Origin: Fluviibacter phosphoraccumulans
Lineage (GTDB): Bacteria > Pseudomonadota > Gammaproteobacteria > Burkholderiales > Rhodocyclaceae
Reading direction: 5' to 3'
DNA length: 64,000 bases
Assembly: GCF_016110345.1 (NCBI RefSeq)
Contig: NZ_AP019011.1
Coordinates: forward strand, 1,364,001-1,428,000
Position numbers and translations under genes: made by a program. Within the stretch, counting starts at the first letter, position 1. Each line of letters starts with the position of its first letter. Positions 53,278 to 62,650 of this stretch are shown in pieces. Below the pieces are notes generated by a model. It was given only the letters and a program-made list of their open reading frames with translations, was not told the DNA's origin and did no database searches.

Positions 53278-54792
53278 TCAGTTCGGGCAAAGTCCTGTTG
53301 AATCCGGAGATTTTCCGTTCGCACAGCGATTCATCATCTTGTTTTGGAGACTTGAATTAACCTCAGTTGCTTGCCCAGCAGTCATTGCAGTACCGTACGC
53401 ACCCTGGGTAACGCTAGACACAAACTCGGACAAGTCAACTTTCGAGAAATCGACGCGCTGCATTTCTTCCAGCGTCAGTCCAGAGCAATCCGGGCTACCC
53501 TGACCGCCACCGACTGGTCGGCCAACCTGTGCGCGGCCGCCCACGTTGATAGCTTTTGCGAGCAATGAGTTGAAGCAGCAGAAGCTCTGTGCGTGACGTA
53601 CACAACCAACCAGCGGTACGTTCTGGGTACACCAGCGATCTGCTTGGACGCATAGGTTCGTGCCTCGTTGCAGAGACAGTTGTTGTTCATCTGCAGTGCA
53701 CTTCATCATTTCTGTGATGACCATGTACGCCACCACAGCTGCAAATACATATGGATTGAAGCTCAGCACCGTATTAGAGGCAACGCCCTCACCTGCCGCG
53801 AAAGCAGCTGCATTGGTGCCGCCAACTGCACTTCCTGCAGAAAAGTCGAACAACACCATGCTGGTCGAACCACTCAATCCAGTACCAGCGGCTGAGGCTG
53901 GTCCTACCGTGAAGCCAAATGCCCCAAATGATGGGGTTCCCATTAGCGTTCCTGAGCCGGCTTGACTCATCGTCGACGAGAAAGACATCGACATATCCCA
54001 GAGGAATTGCTCATGATTTGCTAATAGGTAGTTATAGGTCCATTGGGCGACAGCATTGCCTGCAGCCTGGGTCCCAGCGACACCCGCACCAACCGCCATC
54101 GACATGGCATTAGCCTGGAGAACCGAGTGATCATTTGCCTGGACACCGCTGGTCATACAGCAGTTGCCCATTCCTGACCCGAAGTAGCCTTCATTACATT
54201 GCGCTGAGACGCCTTTGAAAAATCGACAGTTGCCGCTGGCATCGCAATCCTTATATACAGCCGCCTGGCGTGCGATTTCCATACCCGTCATGGCTGTGCC
54301 GAAATCCTGGCTGTAATTGCTTTGTGGAGTTTTCCAGCAATTACCGTTCGAGCAGATAGTCGCCTCAGAACAATCCTGGGTTGTTGTCTGATTAGATGGT
54401 GTTAACTGACATTGGTATGTCTGATCGAAGACAGTACAGGTGCCGTTTGGCATGCGATACGAACACTTCGAGCCAATTTGTCCGCAACCTTTATCTTTAT
54501 AAGGTTTACAGTCGTCGAAGCTGGCCTCGTCCAAACACTGATACGTAGTTGAGTACTGCCAGCACGTAGCAGCAACAGACTGCGAGCCGCCCGGCACCTC
54601 AGGCAAGTTGACACCAGCCAAACAAACTGTCAGACCATCGCCTTGAATTTTGCACGGCGTTGCATCGACGCAAGCCGGCTCGGCCATTTTCTGGCAGGTG
54701 CCTGGCTTAAAGCTTGGCGCGGCGCTGGCCATCATCGGTTGTAGTTCGAGCAACCCGATCAGGATGGAGGCGGCAAGGCGGCGATAACGCAT
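53278..54792 (-). CDS. traN: conjugal transfer protein TraN-like, Cys-rich
   Basis: A 504-residue protein with a signal peptide (ending MASA) and more than 25 cysteines. Motifs such as CQKMAEPACVDATPCK, CWQYSTTYQCLD, CNEGYFGSGMGNCCMTSG and the late RWCTQNVPLVGCVRHAQSFCCFNSLLAKAIN fit TraN. In F, TraN is an outer-membrane protein that binds recipient OmpA and stabilises mating pairs. The central Gly/Ala region (residues about 230-340) is unusual. F TraN is about 600 residues. Confidence 0.88.
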   Translation of the reverse strand: MRYRRLAASILIGLLELQPMMASAAPSFKPGTCQKMAEPACVDATPCKIQGDGLTVCLAGVNLPEVPGGSQSVAATCWQYSTTYQCLDEASFDDCKPYKDKGCGQIGSKCSYRMPNGTCTVFDQTYQCQLTPSNQTTTQDCSEATICSNGNCWKTPQSNYSQDFGTAMTGMEIARQAAVYKDCDASGNCRFFKGVSAQCNEGYFGSGMGNCCMTSGVQANDHSVLQANAMSMAVGAGVAGTQAAGNAVAQWTYNYLLANHEQFLWDMSMSFSSTMSQAGSGTLMGTPSFGAFGFTVGPASAAGTGLSGSTSMVLFDFSAGSAVGGTNAAAFAAGEGVASNTVLSFNPYVFAAVVAYMVITEMMKCTADEQQLSLQRGTNLCVQADRWCTQNVPLVGCVRHAQSFCCFNSLLAKAINVGGRAQVGRPVGGGQGSPDCSGLTLEEMQRVDFSKVDLSEFVSSVTQGAYGTAMTAGQATEVNSSLQNKMMNRCANGKSPDSTGLCPN

Positions 54793-54797
54793 GATAT

Positions 54798-55181
54798 TTA
54801 TTTTTTCTTGTTAGCCGATTGCGATTTTTCCCAGGCCTCAATGCTTTCCTTGGGCGGCGTGCCGTCCGAGCAAATGTTCATTTGGTAGTCCTGGCGATAC
54901 ACGACTTTGTCGCCCGTTTTCGTCGGGACGTTTTCCTGAACAAGACTGATGTTAAGGCGACGACAATCCGGCTGGCTAAACGTTTTGATCGTTGCAATCT
55001 TTGTATAAAGCGGCGAATCCGACTTGGTTCCGCTTTTCCAGAATGTGGCCAGCTTTCCAATCACCTCACCCTCTGCAGAGCCTTCTGCTGCGGCCGCGCG
55101 AATCAGGCGAGTCAGATCTTCGGCCGCAGCTGAATGAACGGCTGCAGCCAATACCAAAGCGATGGTCGCAGCCTTGAACAT
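54798..55181 (-). CDS. secreted protein in the transfer operon, unknown
   Basis: A 127-residue protein with a signal peptide (ending SAAA). The mature part is mostly polar, with two cysteines (PDCRRLN and NICSDG) and a Lys-rich end. No family recognised. It lies 5 bases upstream of traN and overlaps the next gene upstream by one base (ATGA-type junction). Confidence 0.65.
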   Translation of the reverse strand: MFKAATIALVLAAAVHSAAAEDLTRLIRAAAAEGSAEGEVIGKLATFWKSGTKSDSPLYTKIATIKTFSQPDCRRLNISLVQENVPTKTGDKVVYRQDYQMNICSDGTPPKESIEAWEKSQSANKKK

Positions 55182-55528
55182 TACGATTTGTCCTTTGCCG
55201 CAGCAGCGCCTAGCTCGATTGCACGTCCCTCTTGCCCGGTCGGGCAGACCGGCGACACGGTCTCGAAGACACCAACACGGTTAAGAGCATCAGCAGTCGG
55301 GTTGTCGTAGATATAGCTGACTGCGACAAATGCACACCCAGTATCAGCGATAAAGTTCTTGCGGTGCGCCTTGATCCTAATTGGGCTGTTGCCCACCAAG
55401 GTCATTTCACCCCGCCCCTCATTCAATGAAATCTGCTCTAGTTCAGGCATCGATGTTGCCTGCGGATACGTGTCCGCGGCTGCATTTAACGCTAGGCCAA
55501 GCACAGCAATAGCAATCAGCGTCTTCAT
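55181..55528 (-). CDS. small secreted protein, unknown
   Basis: A 115-residue protein with signal peptide (ending NAAA). Two cysteines (DTGCAFVAVSY and SPVCPTG) suggest one disulfide. No family recognised. Tightly packed in the transfer operon, 1 base from the next gene upstream. Confidence 0.65.
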   Translation of the reverse strand: MKTLIAIAVLGLALNAAADTYPQATSMPELEQISLNEGRGEMTLVGNSPIRIKAHRKNFIADTGCAFVAVSYIYDNPTADALNRVGVFETVSPVCPTGQEGRAIELGAAAAKDKS

Positions 55529-55529
55529 C

Positions 55530-55862
55530 TCACTTCCCCTCTGGCCAAAGGAAATCTGGGGCGACTGGCGTGGGCCAGATCACGTTTATAGCAATCGTGA
55601 TCGCGAGCCAGCCAAGTCCTACGAGACTGACCCAGGCGGCTAGCTTCAAGCATTTTTTTGCAAATCCTTGGACAGATTTTTGCCCTGCCTGTACAGGCAC
55701 TGCCTCGTCCAACAGAGCAGGGAGCCGGACAAAACAAAAATGAACTAAGTAGCCGATGGCAACGATCTGCAGAGTTTTTGGGCCTGTGACAAGGGCAAAC
55801 CCAAGTAGCGCTGGGAATAACCACGGGCGATTGACTCTAGCTTGCTTAGACACGACCGACAT
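55530..55862 (-). CDS. small membrane protein, unknown
   Basis: A 110-residue protein with about three hydrophobic helices (residues 14-30, 30-48 and 78-98). No family recognised. First gene of the visible transfer operon. Its upstream region is AT-rich and divergent from the RHH gene at 56035. The other open frame over this span (55525-55824) has no membrane pattern and is discarded. Confidence 0.6.
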   Translation of the reverse strand: MSVVSKQARVNRPWLFPALLGFALVTGPKTLQIVAIGYLVHFCFVRLPALLDEAVPVQAGQKSVQGFAKKCLKLAAWVSLVGLGWLAITIAINVIWPTPVAPDFLWPEGK

Positions 55863-56034
55863 TTAATCTCTCCTTTGAGTGTTTTTTTCATACTATCACA
55901 TGTGTTTATGAGTTGCAACAACCGTATCTATGATGTATTATTGCTGTTGCGTTTATTGTAGGATTTCGCCTTGAATGTCCTGCAGCACCTGATATGTCGC
56001 TCCAAAATAAAAGATCGTAAAAAAAGGAATTGCT

Positions 56035-56304
56035 ATGGCAAAAACCGCCGCCGACCTCATTACTTTTCACATCCAGTTTCCTAAAGAAGCTGCTAACCGA
56101 ATCAGTCAAGCTGCGAACGATTTCAACCAAACCAGAACCTCGATAATTAAATTAGCGGTAAGTGGTTGGCTTCTAGATCACGGTTACAGGCCGCAGCCGA
56201 TCGACCTTTCACACGAAGCAGCCCTTGAATCTGCATTCCAAAATTTTTGGGCCAACATGACCGATAAAGAGCGAGCCGACTGGGTGCGTCAGACAAGCGA
56301 ATAA
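56035..56304 (+). CDS. ribbon-helix-helix type regulator, small
   Basis: An 89-residue protein with AAGGAATT before the ATG. ITFHIQFPKEAANRISQAANDFNQTRTSIIKLAVSGWLLDHG fits a ribbon-helix-helix DNA-binding domain (one strand, two helices). Placed divergent to the transfer operon, it may regulate it. Its last codons overlap the T-run of the minus-strand terminator. Confidence 0.65.
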   Translation: MAKTAADLITFHIQFPKEAANRISQAANDFNQTRTSIIKLAVSGWLLDHGYRPQPIDLSHEAALESAFQNFWANMTDKERADWVRQTSE

Positions 56305-56332
56305 AAAAACCCCACCGGAAATCCGATGGGGT
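56302..56332 (-). terminator. Rho-independent terminator, minus orientation
   Basis: Minus strand ACCCCATCGG / CCGGTGGGGT, followed by seven T. It closes the secreted-protein gene at 56362-57204. Confidence 0.87.
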
Positions 56333-56361
56333 CGAGTAACGCTCCTACAGGCAACCTGTAT

Positions 56362-57204
56362 CTACTTCTGACTTTTAATCCACGAAAGTTGCTTTTCGTT
56401 TAGCTCATGATTCGTTTTCGGCGTTATATCGCGAATGAATTGGGCCATCTGCTCAGCGGCTACAGCAAGAAGTTTTTCTTCCGGCATAGGTTTATACACA
56501 ACCACCGTCAAAAAAACTGGATCAAGCCAGGCCTTCATCCAAAAGCCGGACCAATCGTAACGACTGATAGAAGCTTTGATTACGACTACTTGGCTAGGTT
56601 CACGACCACCACTCAGCGGATCCGGTGATGCCTTGAACCAGTCAATATCATCCTTGCTGAATGACCCGAATTGCGACTGCATATTTGCCGCGGTCATCCC
56701 TGCCACCCCAAGGTATTGATTGCTTAAAACCGCGCCAGCAGCTAAAGCGACCCCAGACGTAACGGTTTGAACAACGCCAGCCCAGTTAACGATCTCTCCA
56801 TTTCTGTCAGCCATTTCAGCAGCAATCTGCTTAAAGTCTGTGTAGGAACCTAGATACATCACTCGCGAATTAATCGACGTGCCACCAAGATCGAATTCCT
56901 TCGCAATTTTGACACCCGGGTGGCCGCCAACTACGGCTTCGTAACCAACGAGGTCTAGTGACCGTTTAAAGTCATCATTATATTGAGCAGTGATAACGGT
57001 CGGGGTTTTACCGGGATATGCAAAGACAATCGGCCCGAAAAATTGGAGTGGCAGCTCTACATCAGACTTGACGAATGCGATGGCGCGAACGCTCCCCGCT
57101 GAATCATCCGAAATGATTTTCCAATCGTCGCCGGCGATAGCCGACTGGGGCAAAGCCCCTACCCCTACAAGACCCAAAATCAAAGTTACAAAGAACTTTC
57201 TCAT
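56362..57204 (-). CDS. secreted protein of unknown function
   Basis: A 280-residue protein with a signal peptide (ending AIAG). It has a central hydrophobic stretch (VVQTVTSGVALAAGAVL, about residues 145-163) that may insert in a membrane. No family recognised. It is a single transcription unit with its own terminator. Confidence 0.65.
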   Translation of the reverse strand: MRKFFVTLILGLVGVGALPQSAIAGDDWKIISDDSAGSVRAIAFVKSDVELPLQFFGPIVFAYPGKTPTVITAQYNDDFKRSLDLVGYEAVVGGHPGVKIAKEFDLGGTSINSRVMYLGSYTDFKQIAAEMADRNGEIVNWAGVVQTVTSGVALAAGAVLSNQYLGVAGMTAANMQSQFGSFSKDDIDWFKASPDPLSGGREPSQVVVIKASISRYDWSGFWMKAWLDPVFLTVVVYKPMPEEKLLAVAAEQMAQFIRDITPKTNHELNEKQLSWIKSQK

Positions 57205-57264
57205 GACCTTCTCCTATGCGCTTTCGCGCCAATGAACGTAAAGGAGATGTCGTACATATAAAAA

Positions 57265-57597
57265 CTATTGAGCAGCGGCTCTAACCAAGTTGTCGAGCGC
57301 CTTCAAATAATCGATGCCATGCTTTGTTAAAGAAAGAATGGCTGCCCGGCCATCCTCTTGCGAGCGCTCCCGTTGAATGAAGCCAGCTGATTCAAGGGCA
57401 ATTAAGTGCGCATGAACAGTGGGGCCAGTGCCTAGGCGGATCAGTTGCACCAAGTTAGTAGCCGTAGTATTCAACCCATCCTCAGTTCGCCGACCTATTT
57501 CTATCAGGACGCAACGTTGACCGTTGCTTAGAGGGGACGACTGCGCGTCATCAAAGTTTCTGACAAGGCGATCAAGATCTATATAGGCGTTTTTCAT
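57265..57597 (-). CDS. MarR-like winged-helix regulator
   Basis: A 110-residue protein, start at ATG 57597. It has a winged-helix pattern: NGQRCVLIEIGRR, TNLVQLIRLGTGPTVHAHLIALESAGFIQRERSQEDGRAAILSLTKHG, the helix-turn-helix and the wing with DGR. MarR members bind small ligands; the target here is unknown. The in-frame ATG at 57612 is possible but less likely. Confidence 0.75.
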   Translation of the reverse strand: MKNAYIDLDRLVRNFDDAQSSPLSNGQRCVLIEIGRRTEDGLNTTATNLVQLIRLGTGPTVHAHLIALESAGFIQRERSQEDGRAAILSLTKHGIDYLKALDNLVRAAAQ

Positions 57598-57654
57598 AAC
57601 CCATGATAACAAAAAAATCTGGGAGACACGTTGTCCCCCAGATCAGGTAAAAAT

Positions 57655-57876
57655 TTAGCCGGCATATTCAACAGCCCAATCGACTGCGTCGAATAGTTCA
57701 GCCTGCAACAATTCAGGCATCGAATGGAGTTCGCGAAGTACGGCTTCTGGATAAGTTTCGCCCTCTGCTTTCACAATCTTCCGCTGAAACTTATTCGGCT
57801 CAGATCCGCATGCCTTCGCCTGCATCAGCCGACCCGCCTGTAATAGCCACTTAACACCATCAGACGATATTTTCAT
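57655..57876 (-). CDS. small protein, unknown
   Basis: A 73-residue soluble protein, starting at ATG 57876 after a strong GGAGGTG site; an upstream in-frame start lacks one. No family recognised. The gene-free region upstream carries three GTTTCCGGAAAC-like palindromes. Confidence 0.6.
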   Translation of the reverse strand: MKISSDGVKWLLQAGRLMQAKACGSEPNKFQRKIVKAEGETYPEAVLRELHSMPELLQAELFDAVDWAVEYAG

Positions 57877-58248
57877 AACGCACCTCCAAATGAACATTCT
57901 GGAGATGTACTAATGAGGAAAAGTCCTTGAGAAATGATCGGTCAGACTCTGATCTGGCTAATCAGTTATCGCTGGGTTTTCAGCCAGGGTTCAGCAAAAG
58001 TTACTGCTAAAAATCTGGCGCAAGGTTTGCACAATAGTATTTAGCGCCGTTTAACGAAAAGGTCACGAAAGATTCGACGCTCAAAAAATTTGTTTCCGGA
58101 ACGGAATTTTGTTTTACGGGTACATCAAGGGTTTCCGGAAACTAACTCGACCCTTTCAATCCGTTGTATTTATTGAAGAAAACGACAAAAAAGGGAGTTT
58201 CCGGAAACTCCGAAAAACCCCCTCTTTTAGTAAGGCGCTTTGCGCCGA
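57877..58248. other. gene-free region with repeated palindrome
   Basis: About 370 bases. It holds GTTTCCGGAA(A)C at 58092-58102 (11 of 12), 58131-58142 and 58198-58209. The last is inside the terminator at 58188-58212. The rest is unremarkable. Confidence 0.6.
58188..58212 (-). terminator. Rho-independent terminator of the 58249-58965 gene
   Basis: Perfect 18-base palindrome GGAGTTTCCGGAAACTCC, followed on the minus strand by C and six T. Confidence 0.8.
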
Positions 58249-58965
58249 TCAAGCGACCAGTTTTTGATCTGCAGAACCTGGGCGATCACCATGAGTGAGG
58301 TCGGCAACAAAGTTGATCTTCTTCATCGTCATGACAGGCAACGAAGCCTCTGGATCAGGGCCAGGCCAAGGGCGGTTTGGCCAAAATTTATACCACAGCG
58401 TGAACTTTGACCGAATTTGCCGACGCACCCAACTCCGGACACCTGAGTGCATGGTGTAGCCACAGACATATCTAAATGCAACAGCTAATTCTTTATCTTT
58501 ACCCTGCTTCACGAGGTCGAAGAGATACTTATCTTGGCTGGATTCAACACGGCGCTCGACAAGGTACGTCCATCGGCTGCCGCCGCCGAACTCGGACGGG
58601 CGAACCACCTCCTTCAACAGCAGATCACCTATATCGATCGATTTGATACGTGCATCATCGAGCTTTTCAAGGTCACGGACGTTCCCCGTGCCGTCAGTGA
58701 CCAGCAGATACCAGCGGAACTTACCTTTGCCATTTGGGAGCTCATACGCCACACAAAAGGCGCGTGCACGGCCCTTGCGGGACATATACGCCTTCCAATG
58801 TGCCGGCCGAAGGGTTCCGTAAAGTTCCGCAAATTTATCGCTCAGGCGCGTCAATTTGTCGATATCGCCGTCGATGATTCCCGAGGTCCACCAGTAGTAC
58901 TTATTTTGAGACACGTATCGAAGAATTAGCTTCTCAGCGTCTGTTTGTGTCGCCGCGATTTTCAT
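58249..58965 (-). CDS. hypothetical protein, possible element maintenance gene
   Basis: A 238-residue soluble basic protein. I choose the ATG at 58965, 8 bases after AGGAG, over a longer frame from 59028. No known family; basic patches (RSWVRRQIRSKF, MSRKGRARAF) could bind nucleic acid. An inverted repeat with 10-bp arms (59061-59089) lies upstream. Its place, next to the structured-RNA region, hints at replication or control, but this is only a guess. Confidence 0.6.
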   Translation of the reverse strand: MKIAATQTDAEKLILRYVSQNKYYWWTSGIIDGDIDKLTRLSDKFAELYGTLRPAHWKAYMSRKGRARAFCVAYELPNGKGKFRWYLLVTDGTGNVRDLEKLDDARIKSIDIGDLLLKEVVRPSEFGGGSRWTYLVERRVESSQDKYLFDLVKQGKDKELAVAFRYVCGYTMHSGVRSWVRRQIRSKFTLWYKFWPNRPWPGPDPEASLPVMTMKKINFVADLTHGDRPGSADQKLVA

Positions 58966-59060
58966 GAAGGGGGCTCCTATTTCTTGTTGTTGTGCGTCGA
59001 CGATATAGCTAGTAAGAATTTTTTTCAAGATTTTTATCTAGCCGATAGGCTCTAGTTAAC

Positions 59061-59089
59061 AATTCGTAAAGACTGGCTGTTTACGAATT
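59061..59089. promoter_or_regulatory. inverted repeat AATTCGTAAA / TTTACGAATT
   Basis: Perfect 10-bp arms with a 9-base spacer, between the gene at 58965 and the structured tract. A likely operator for one or both. Confidence 0.6.
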
Positions 59090-59129
59090 AATGAAGGTGG
59101 TAAGCGCAAAGCGCGCATCTTTTTATTAG

Positions 59130-60310
59130 CAGATGCATAACCAACACGTTTGGTTACTGCAGCGGCTACCGCCGTGAGTGGTGATCTGCCTAGATTGCAC
59201 TCCGACAGGAGTGTGATCTAGGCAGATCGCCACTCTGCACGCCAAACAACACGGAGGGCCGTGCCCTCTTCCTCGGAAGCCTCCGAGGGCCCATGACCGC
59301 CAGTCATGGGAAGCGACAAGTTTGCGCCCGATGCAGCGAAAGTTGCACGTCGGGTGCAAGGACGGGGGGAGACCTCCAGTCCATAACAGCGAAGAGCCGC
59401 GCTATATCGGCTAGTAGGTGTGCGTGCAGGACACGGACAGCAGGCACAAATGCCTGTGGTTCCTGTACTTGACGAATCCGAGTCAAACCTCGGGGACGGG
59501 ACGCGTGGTAACCGCGTAACGTTCGGGTTGTGGATGGCTGGCTATGCCGGAGAAAGACCGGCGGTTTGTCTTGTACTAATACTACAAGGCGGCCCAGTTG
59601 AAATACTGGGTGTCAGGATCATGCGGTAGTCCGCAGAGGTCCGCAGTGAGCGGGAGGTGAACGGAGTTGCGTCCGGAAGCCCACCAGCCACGCTTGATAG
59701 CTTAACCCCTGACTGCGCCTAATGATCCCAATAGGGACATGGCGCTAGACCCAAAGTAAATCCTAAAAGCTCGTCAAATGATCGATGAGCCTGGCGCTAG
59801 GGCTGTGAAGCCTGCGAATGCTGAAACGCTATATGAATCGTACCCTCATCGCTTTACTACCTTCGGAGGGGGGAAATGTTGGAGATGCACCAACAGATTG
59901 AGTTCATAAACGCGAGCACGTCTAGGATATAACGAGTCAAGTTCTAACTGTAGAAGTATCGCTACGGCTGGTCAGGTAGCACCTGACTGGCGACCCGGAG
60001 TAACGACCCGGCAAAACGTAGAGGTATGAGAGCGTGGTCCGAGTAGACGACAAATCCTTGATCCGAAAGATCTTGGAGAGTTCACGAGGTTGGTGAACAT
60101 TTTCTGGGTGGCACCGGAAAAGTCGAAAGGCTGAGCTTGTTGCAAAGTGTTGTTGTAGGCCCTTGGCAGGGCCGGTGGAAGTTGAAGTCGAGGTTTTCCT
60201 GGAGGATGGTTGGCGCCATTCAAAAGGTCATAAAGCGGTGGTCACATTGGGATGAATGGGATGGCTCCCATTCACCCCGGTGACAATTAAAGAACCCCTT
60301 CGGGGGAATC
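59130..60310 (+). ncRNA. candidate giant structured RNA
   Basis: About 1.2 kb dense in stable stems. Clear ones are a 20-bp helix 59176-59195 / 59216-59235 with an inner hairpin CACTCC-GACA-GGAGTG, 59271-59277 / 59282-59288, 59290-59297 / 59303-59310, 59971-59977 / 59981-59987, 60158-60162 / 60169-60173, 60254-60261 / 60266-60273, and 60295-60306 with a UUCG loop. Plus-strand loops (UUCG, GAAA-like) favour this strand. I did not find a group I or group II intron core or an IscB-type partner. Size class resembles GOLLD or ROOL RNAs. Confidence 0.6.
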
Positions 60311-61092
60311 GGTTACCCCTTCACTGGGCGCCGAGGAAAGTCATGTTCGCGCCGTTGCGTGAGCCGATGTGAATCACAATTCTGACTCCAATCGAAAGGA
60401 CGGAGAAACTGTCGACCCCCTTCTGGCCAAAAGCCAGAGGGGGAGTCTTCAATGAGAAACATTCTGCTTTACCCTCGCCTCTCGGCGATAAATTCATTAA
60501 CCCAAAAACAAAATTCCTGCATCCGTCTTGGGGATGTTCGCCCCCACAAACTCCTGCTCCAGAAAGCTTTGCGCCGCCTGACGCGAAATCCGGCATAAAG
60601 CCGTTCGCTTCGCTCACTTTTTATTCCGTTTCGCTGGCGTCCCAACCGCCTTCGGCGGACGGTTTCTGTCGCCAGTTTGCGGATGCCGAAACTGCCGGGG
60701 CTCGGCGCCCCGGACCTTCCAAGGATGCAGCCATTTTTTTGTGAACAATATACAAAGCCTGTGATCGCTCTCGCGACAGCGAACGTCACCCGATTTTTTA
60801 TGGCGAGGGAAACCAGGCAGCCAGCCCTCTGGGGGCCGAAACCGCAATTAATGGGGGGGACCCGCGTCAGCGGGGCGCAGACCGTTCATGGGGAAGTTCG
60901 GCCATCTGCCGCCAGGGATGGCGCCGTGCGTTTCGTAAGCCAGCATTTCCAGCCCCTGGGCCAGGTGTTGTAAACATCTGGCCCGGCTGCGAGTCCGCGC
61001 CGCGCGCGCGGGGTTTTTCTTTGTCAGACATATCCAATGCTCAGCCCCGGCAAACAGGCCCGACAGAAGGCCGAAGATGCGACGAGAGCCTG

Positions 61093-61125
61093 GCCCCCGG
61101 TCTGATCAACTGGGGGCTTTTTTTT
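61093..61125 (+). terminator. Rho-independent terminator, possible end of a small RNA
   Basis: Stem GCCCCC / GGGGGC with an extended inner part, followed by eight T. Just upstream (61040-61092) a hairpin GGCC-GGCC and a purine-rich stretch suggest a short structured transcript starting near 61020. No gene precedes it. Confidence 0.8.
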
Positions 61126-61459
61126 GCTAATATGCTTATGTGGAAAGCTTATGGACAAAAACCCGACATTTTATTCGCTGCGTCTTCGGAAGCGGGGAGC
61201 GGTCTGATCTGCCGATGATCCGGCTGGCGAACCTGCTCAACGCCGTTTATAGATAAATTGCCTGCTCCATAATCTGCAACAGCAACAGGCAAAGATTATT
61301 TGACCTTTGGCGACTTGGCGCTAGAATGATTGTGCAGTAATCGCAGTCAGCGCGTGATCAAACACCTTCCCAGGCGGAAGCTGACACTGGGGCTCAATAC
61401 GGGATGATTCAACTCATTAATTTGGGTTTGGATCCGTGTAACCAAAAAGGAGCCCCCTC

Positions 61460-62119
61460 ATGCATACCCAAATCAGCCCGCAACACCAAGCCTATCTCGA
61501 CACCGCGTTTCGCGACGCTATCGAGAGCCACGCCTACGCCTATCGGGTCAACCAGACCCCGTTCCCGTCCGAGCTTCGAGCGCTGGTCAAGAAAAAATGT
61601 GGCTGGACAGAAGCCCACGATATCAGCGACAGCCTCATCGTCAGCGCTGGCGAAAACGTCTGGTTCGATCTCAAACGCTCTTTCCGGTTGATCTTGCTTC
61701 GAAGCGGGATGGACCCCGAGCAGACTGATGAACTCAAACTCGCCGAACTACCGCCCATGAACCCGTTGGGCTGCTATTCGGTCCGGCAGGACGGCAAGAA
61801 GATCACCGTCGCCTGTGCCGAACCCAGCCTCACCGGTAGCGGCGACACACTGCAAGCCGCAGTTGAAGATCTTTACCACGTCATTCGAAACGAGTATTTC
61901 GACGATGATTACCGGCCAGAGCTTGATCCCCGAAACTGGGCGGCGCCGTCCGACGCCACGCCTGAACAGCAGGCAATCCTTCGCTTCCTTCACTCTGATA
62001 TGGATCTCACAGACGAACAGAAACCACGTTTCATCGAGGCGGCAATGGCCGGCAAGCCGCTCCCCAAGGACATCGCTTGGTCGTTTGATGCCCAACGTGA
62101 AGAACTTTTAGGAGATTGA
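61460..62119 (+). CDS. hypothetical protein, first gene of a small-protein operon
   Basis: A 219-residue soluble acidic protein. A strong AGGAG site precedes the ATG. No family recognised. It starts a run of six or more closely packed genes on the plus strand; the stop TGA is followed directly by the next ATG. Confidence 0.7.
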   Translation: MHTQISPQHQAYLDTAFRDAIESHAYAYRVNQTPFPSELRALVKKKCGWTEAHDISDSLIVSAGENVWFDLKRSFRLILLRSGMDPEQTDELKLAELPPMNPLGCYSVRQDGKKITVACAEPSLTGSGDTLQAAVEDLYHVIRNEYFDDDYRPELDPRNWAAPSDATPEQQAILRFLHSDMDLTDEQKPRFIEAAMAGKPLPKDIAWSFDAQREELLGD

Positions 62120-62650
62120 ATGAACGACATAGACCTCTGGACGGGCACGATCAATCTATTCGTCATCTTCGGGGTCGTCATGGCCCTGGCGATCACGATG
62201 TTTATGAAACCGAGAAGACAGAAAATTCCAAAAAACGAAGAATGGCTCCACACGCCGGAAATGAAGGCCAAGCTGGAACGCGCTGACGCCTGGATGCGTG
62301 ACACCACTCCAAAAGAAACCGACCTGGACGAGTTGGAGCGCCGACTTGAGCAACATCACGGCTCAACTCACATCGTGTTGCATCTTTATCTCGATTTCGA
62401 ATTTGTTCCAACCCGTAGCCATCGGCCAATCATGAACATCATCGAGCGCCTCGGTTGGAAGCCCTACGACCTTGGCGGAGACTATGTCTATAGCCGATCG
62501 GATTCAACGTTCAGCGACGCGCTGGATCTTTTGCAGGCGATGAAAGCTGGGCTACCGTGGTTTGACAAAGCTCTCCATGCTGCGTGGACCTTAGAGGCCA
62601 CCGAGGCGATCGATTTGAAAGAAGCACTGGAGTCTGAAGATGGTGAATGA
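62120..62650 (+). CDS. membrane-anchored protein, unknown
   Basis: A 176-residue protein with one N-terminal membrane helix (residues 9-29) and a cytoplasmic helical domain with acidic end. The N-terminus MNDIDLWTGTINLFVIFGVV is similar to that of the gene at 63050 (DDNFWADTINLLVVGAIL), so the two share an anchor module. The soluble domain is not recognised. Confidence 0.68.
   Translation: MNDIDLWTGTINLFVIFGVVMALAITMFMKPRRQKIPKNEEWLHTPEMKAKLERADAWMRDTTPKETDLDELERRLEQHHGSTHIVLHLYLDFEFVPTRSHRPIMNIIERLGWKPYDLGGDYVYSRSDSTFSDALDLLQAMKAGLPWFDKALHAAWTLEATEAIDLKEALESEDGE

Larger units (their letters stand above)
59029..61459. other. 2.4-kb gene-free tract
   Basis: No open frame in this tract has a ribosome site and a protein-like composition; the frames present are short and cross hairpins. 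The left half is the candidate giant RNA. The right half has further hairpins (60416-60443, 60645-60665 with a UUCG loop, 60691-60709), a GC-rich stretch at 60970-61010, and a possible small RNA ending in a terminator at 61093-61125. The last 330 bases lead to the operon at 61460. Confidence 0.7.

Noticed and set aside
55525..55824. Alternative 99-codon frame over the small membrane-protein gene
   Set aside because: It lacks the membrane pattern and ribosome site and conflicts with the tightly packed operon order.
59418..60310. Group II intron beginning at GTGTGCG
   Set aside because: No domain V hairpin with the AGC triad and no reverse transcriptase frame could be found.
60331..60345. RNase P-like GAGGAAAGTC segment
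   Set aside because: Only this short piece matches; the other conserved parts of RNase P RNA are absent.
59126..60973. Several short open frames (60 to 106 codons)
   Set aside because: They run through strong hairpins on both strands, lack ribosome sites and have compositions unlike proteins.
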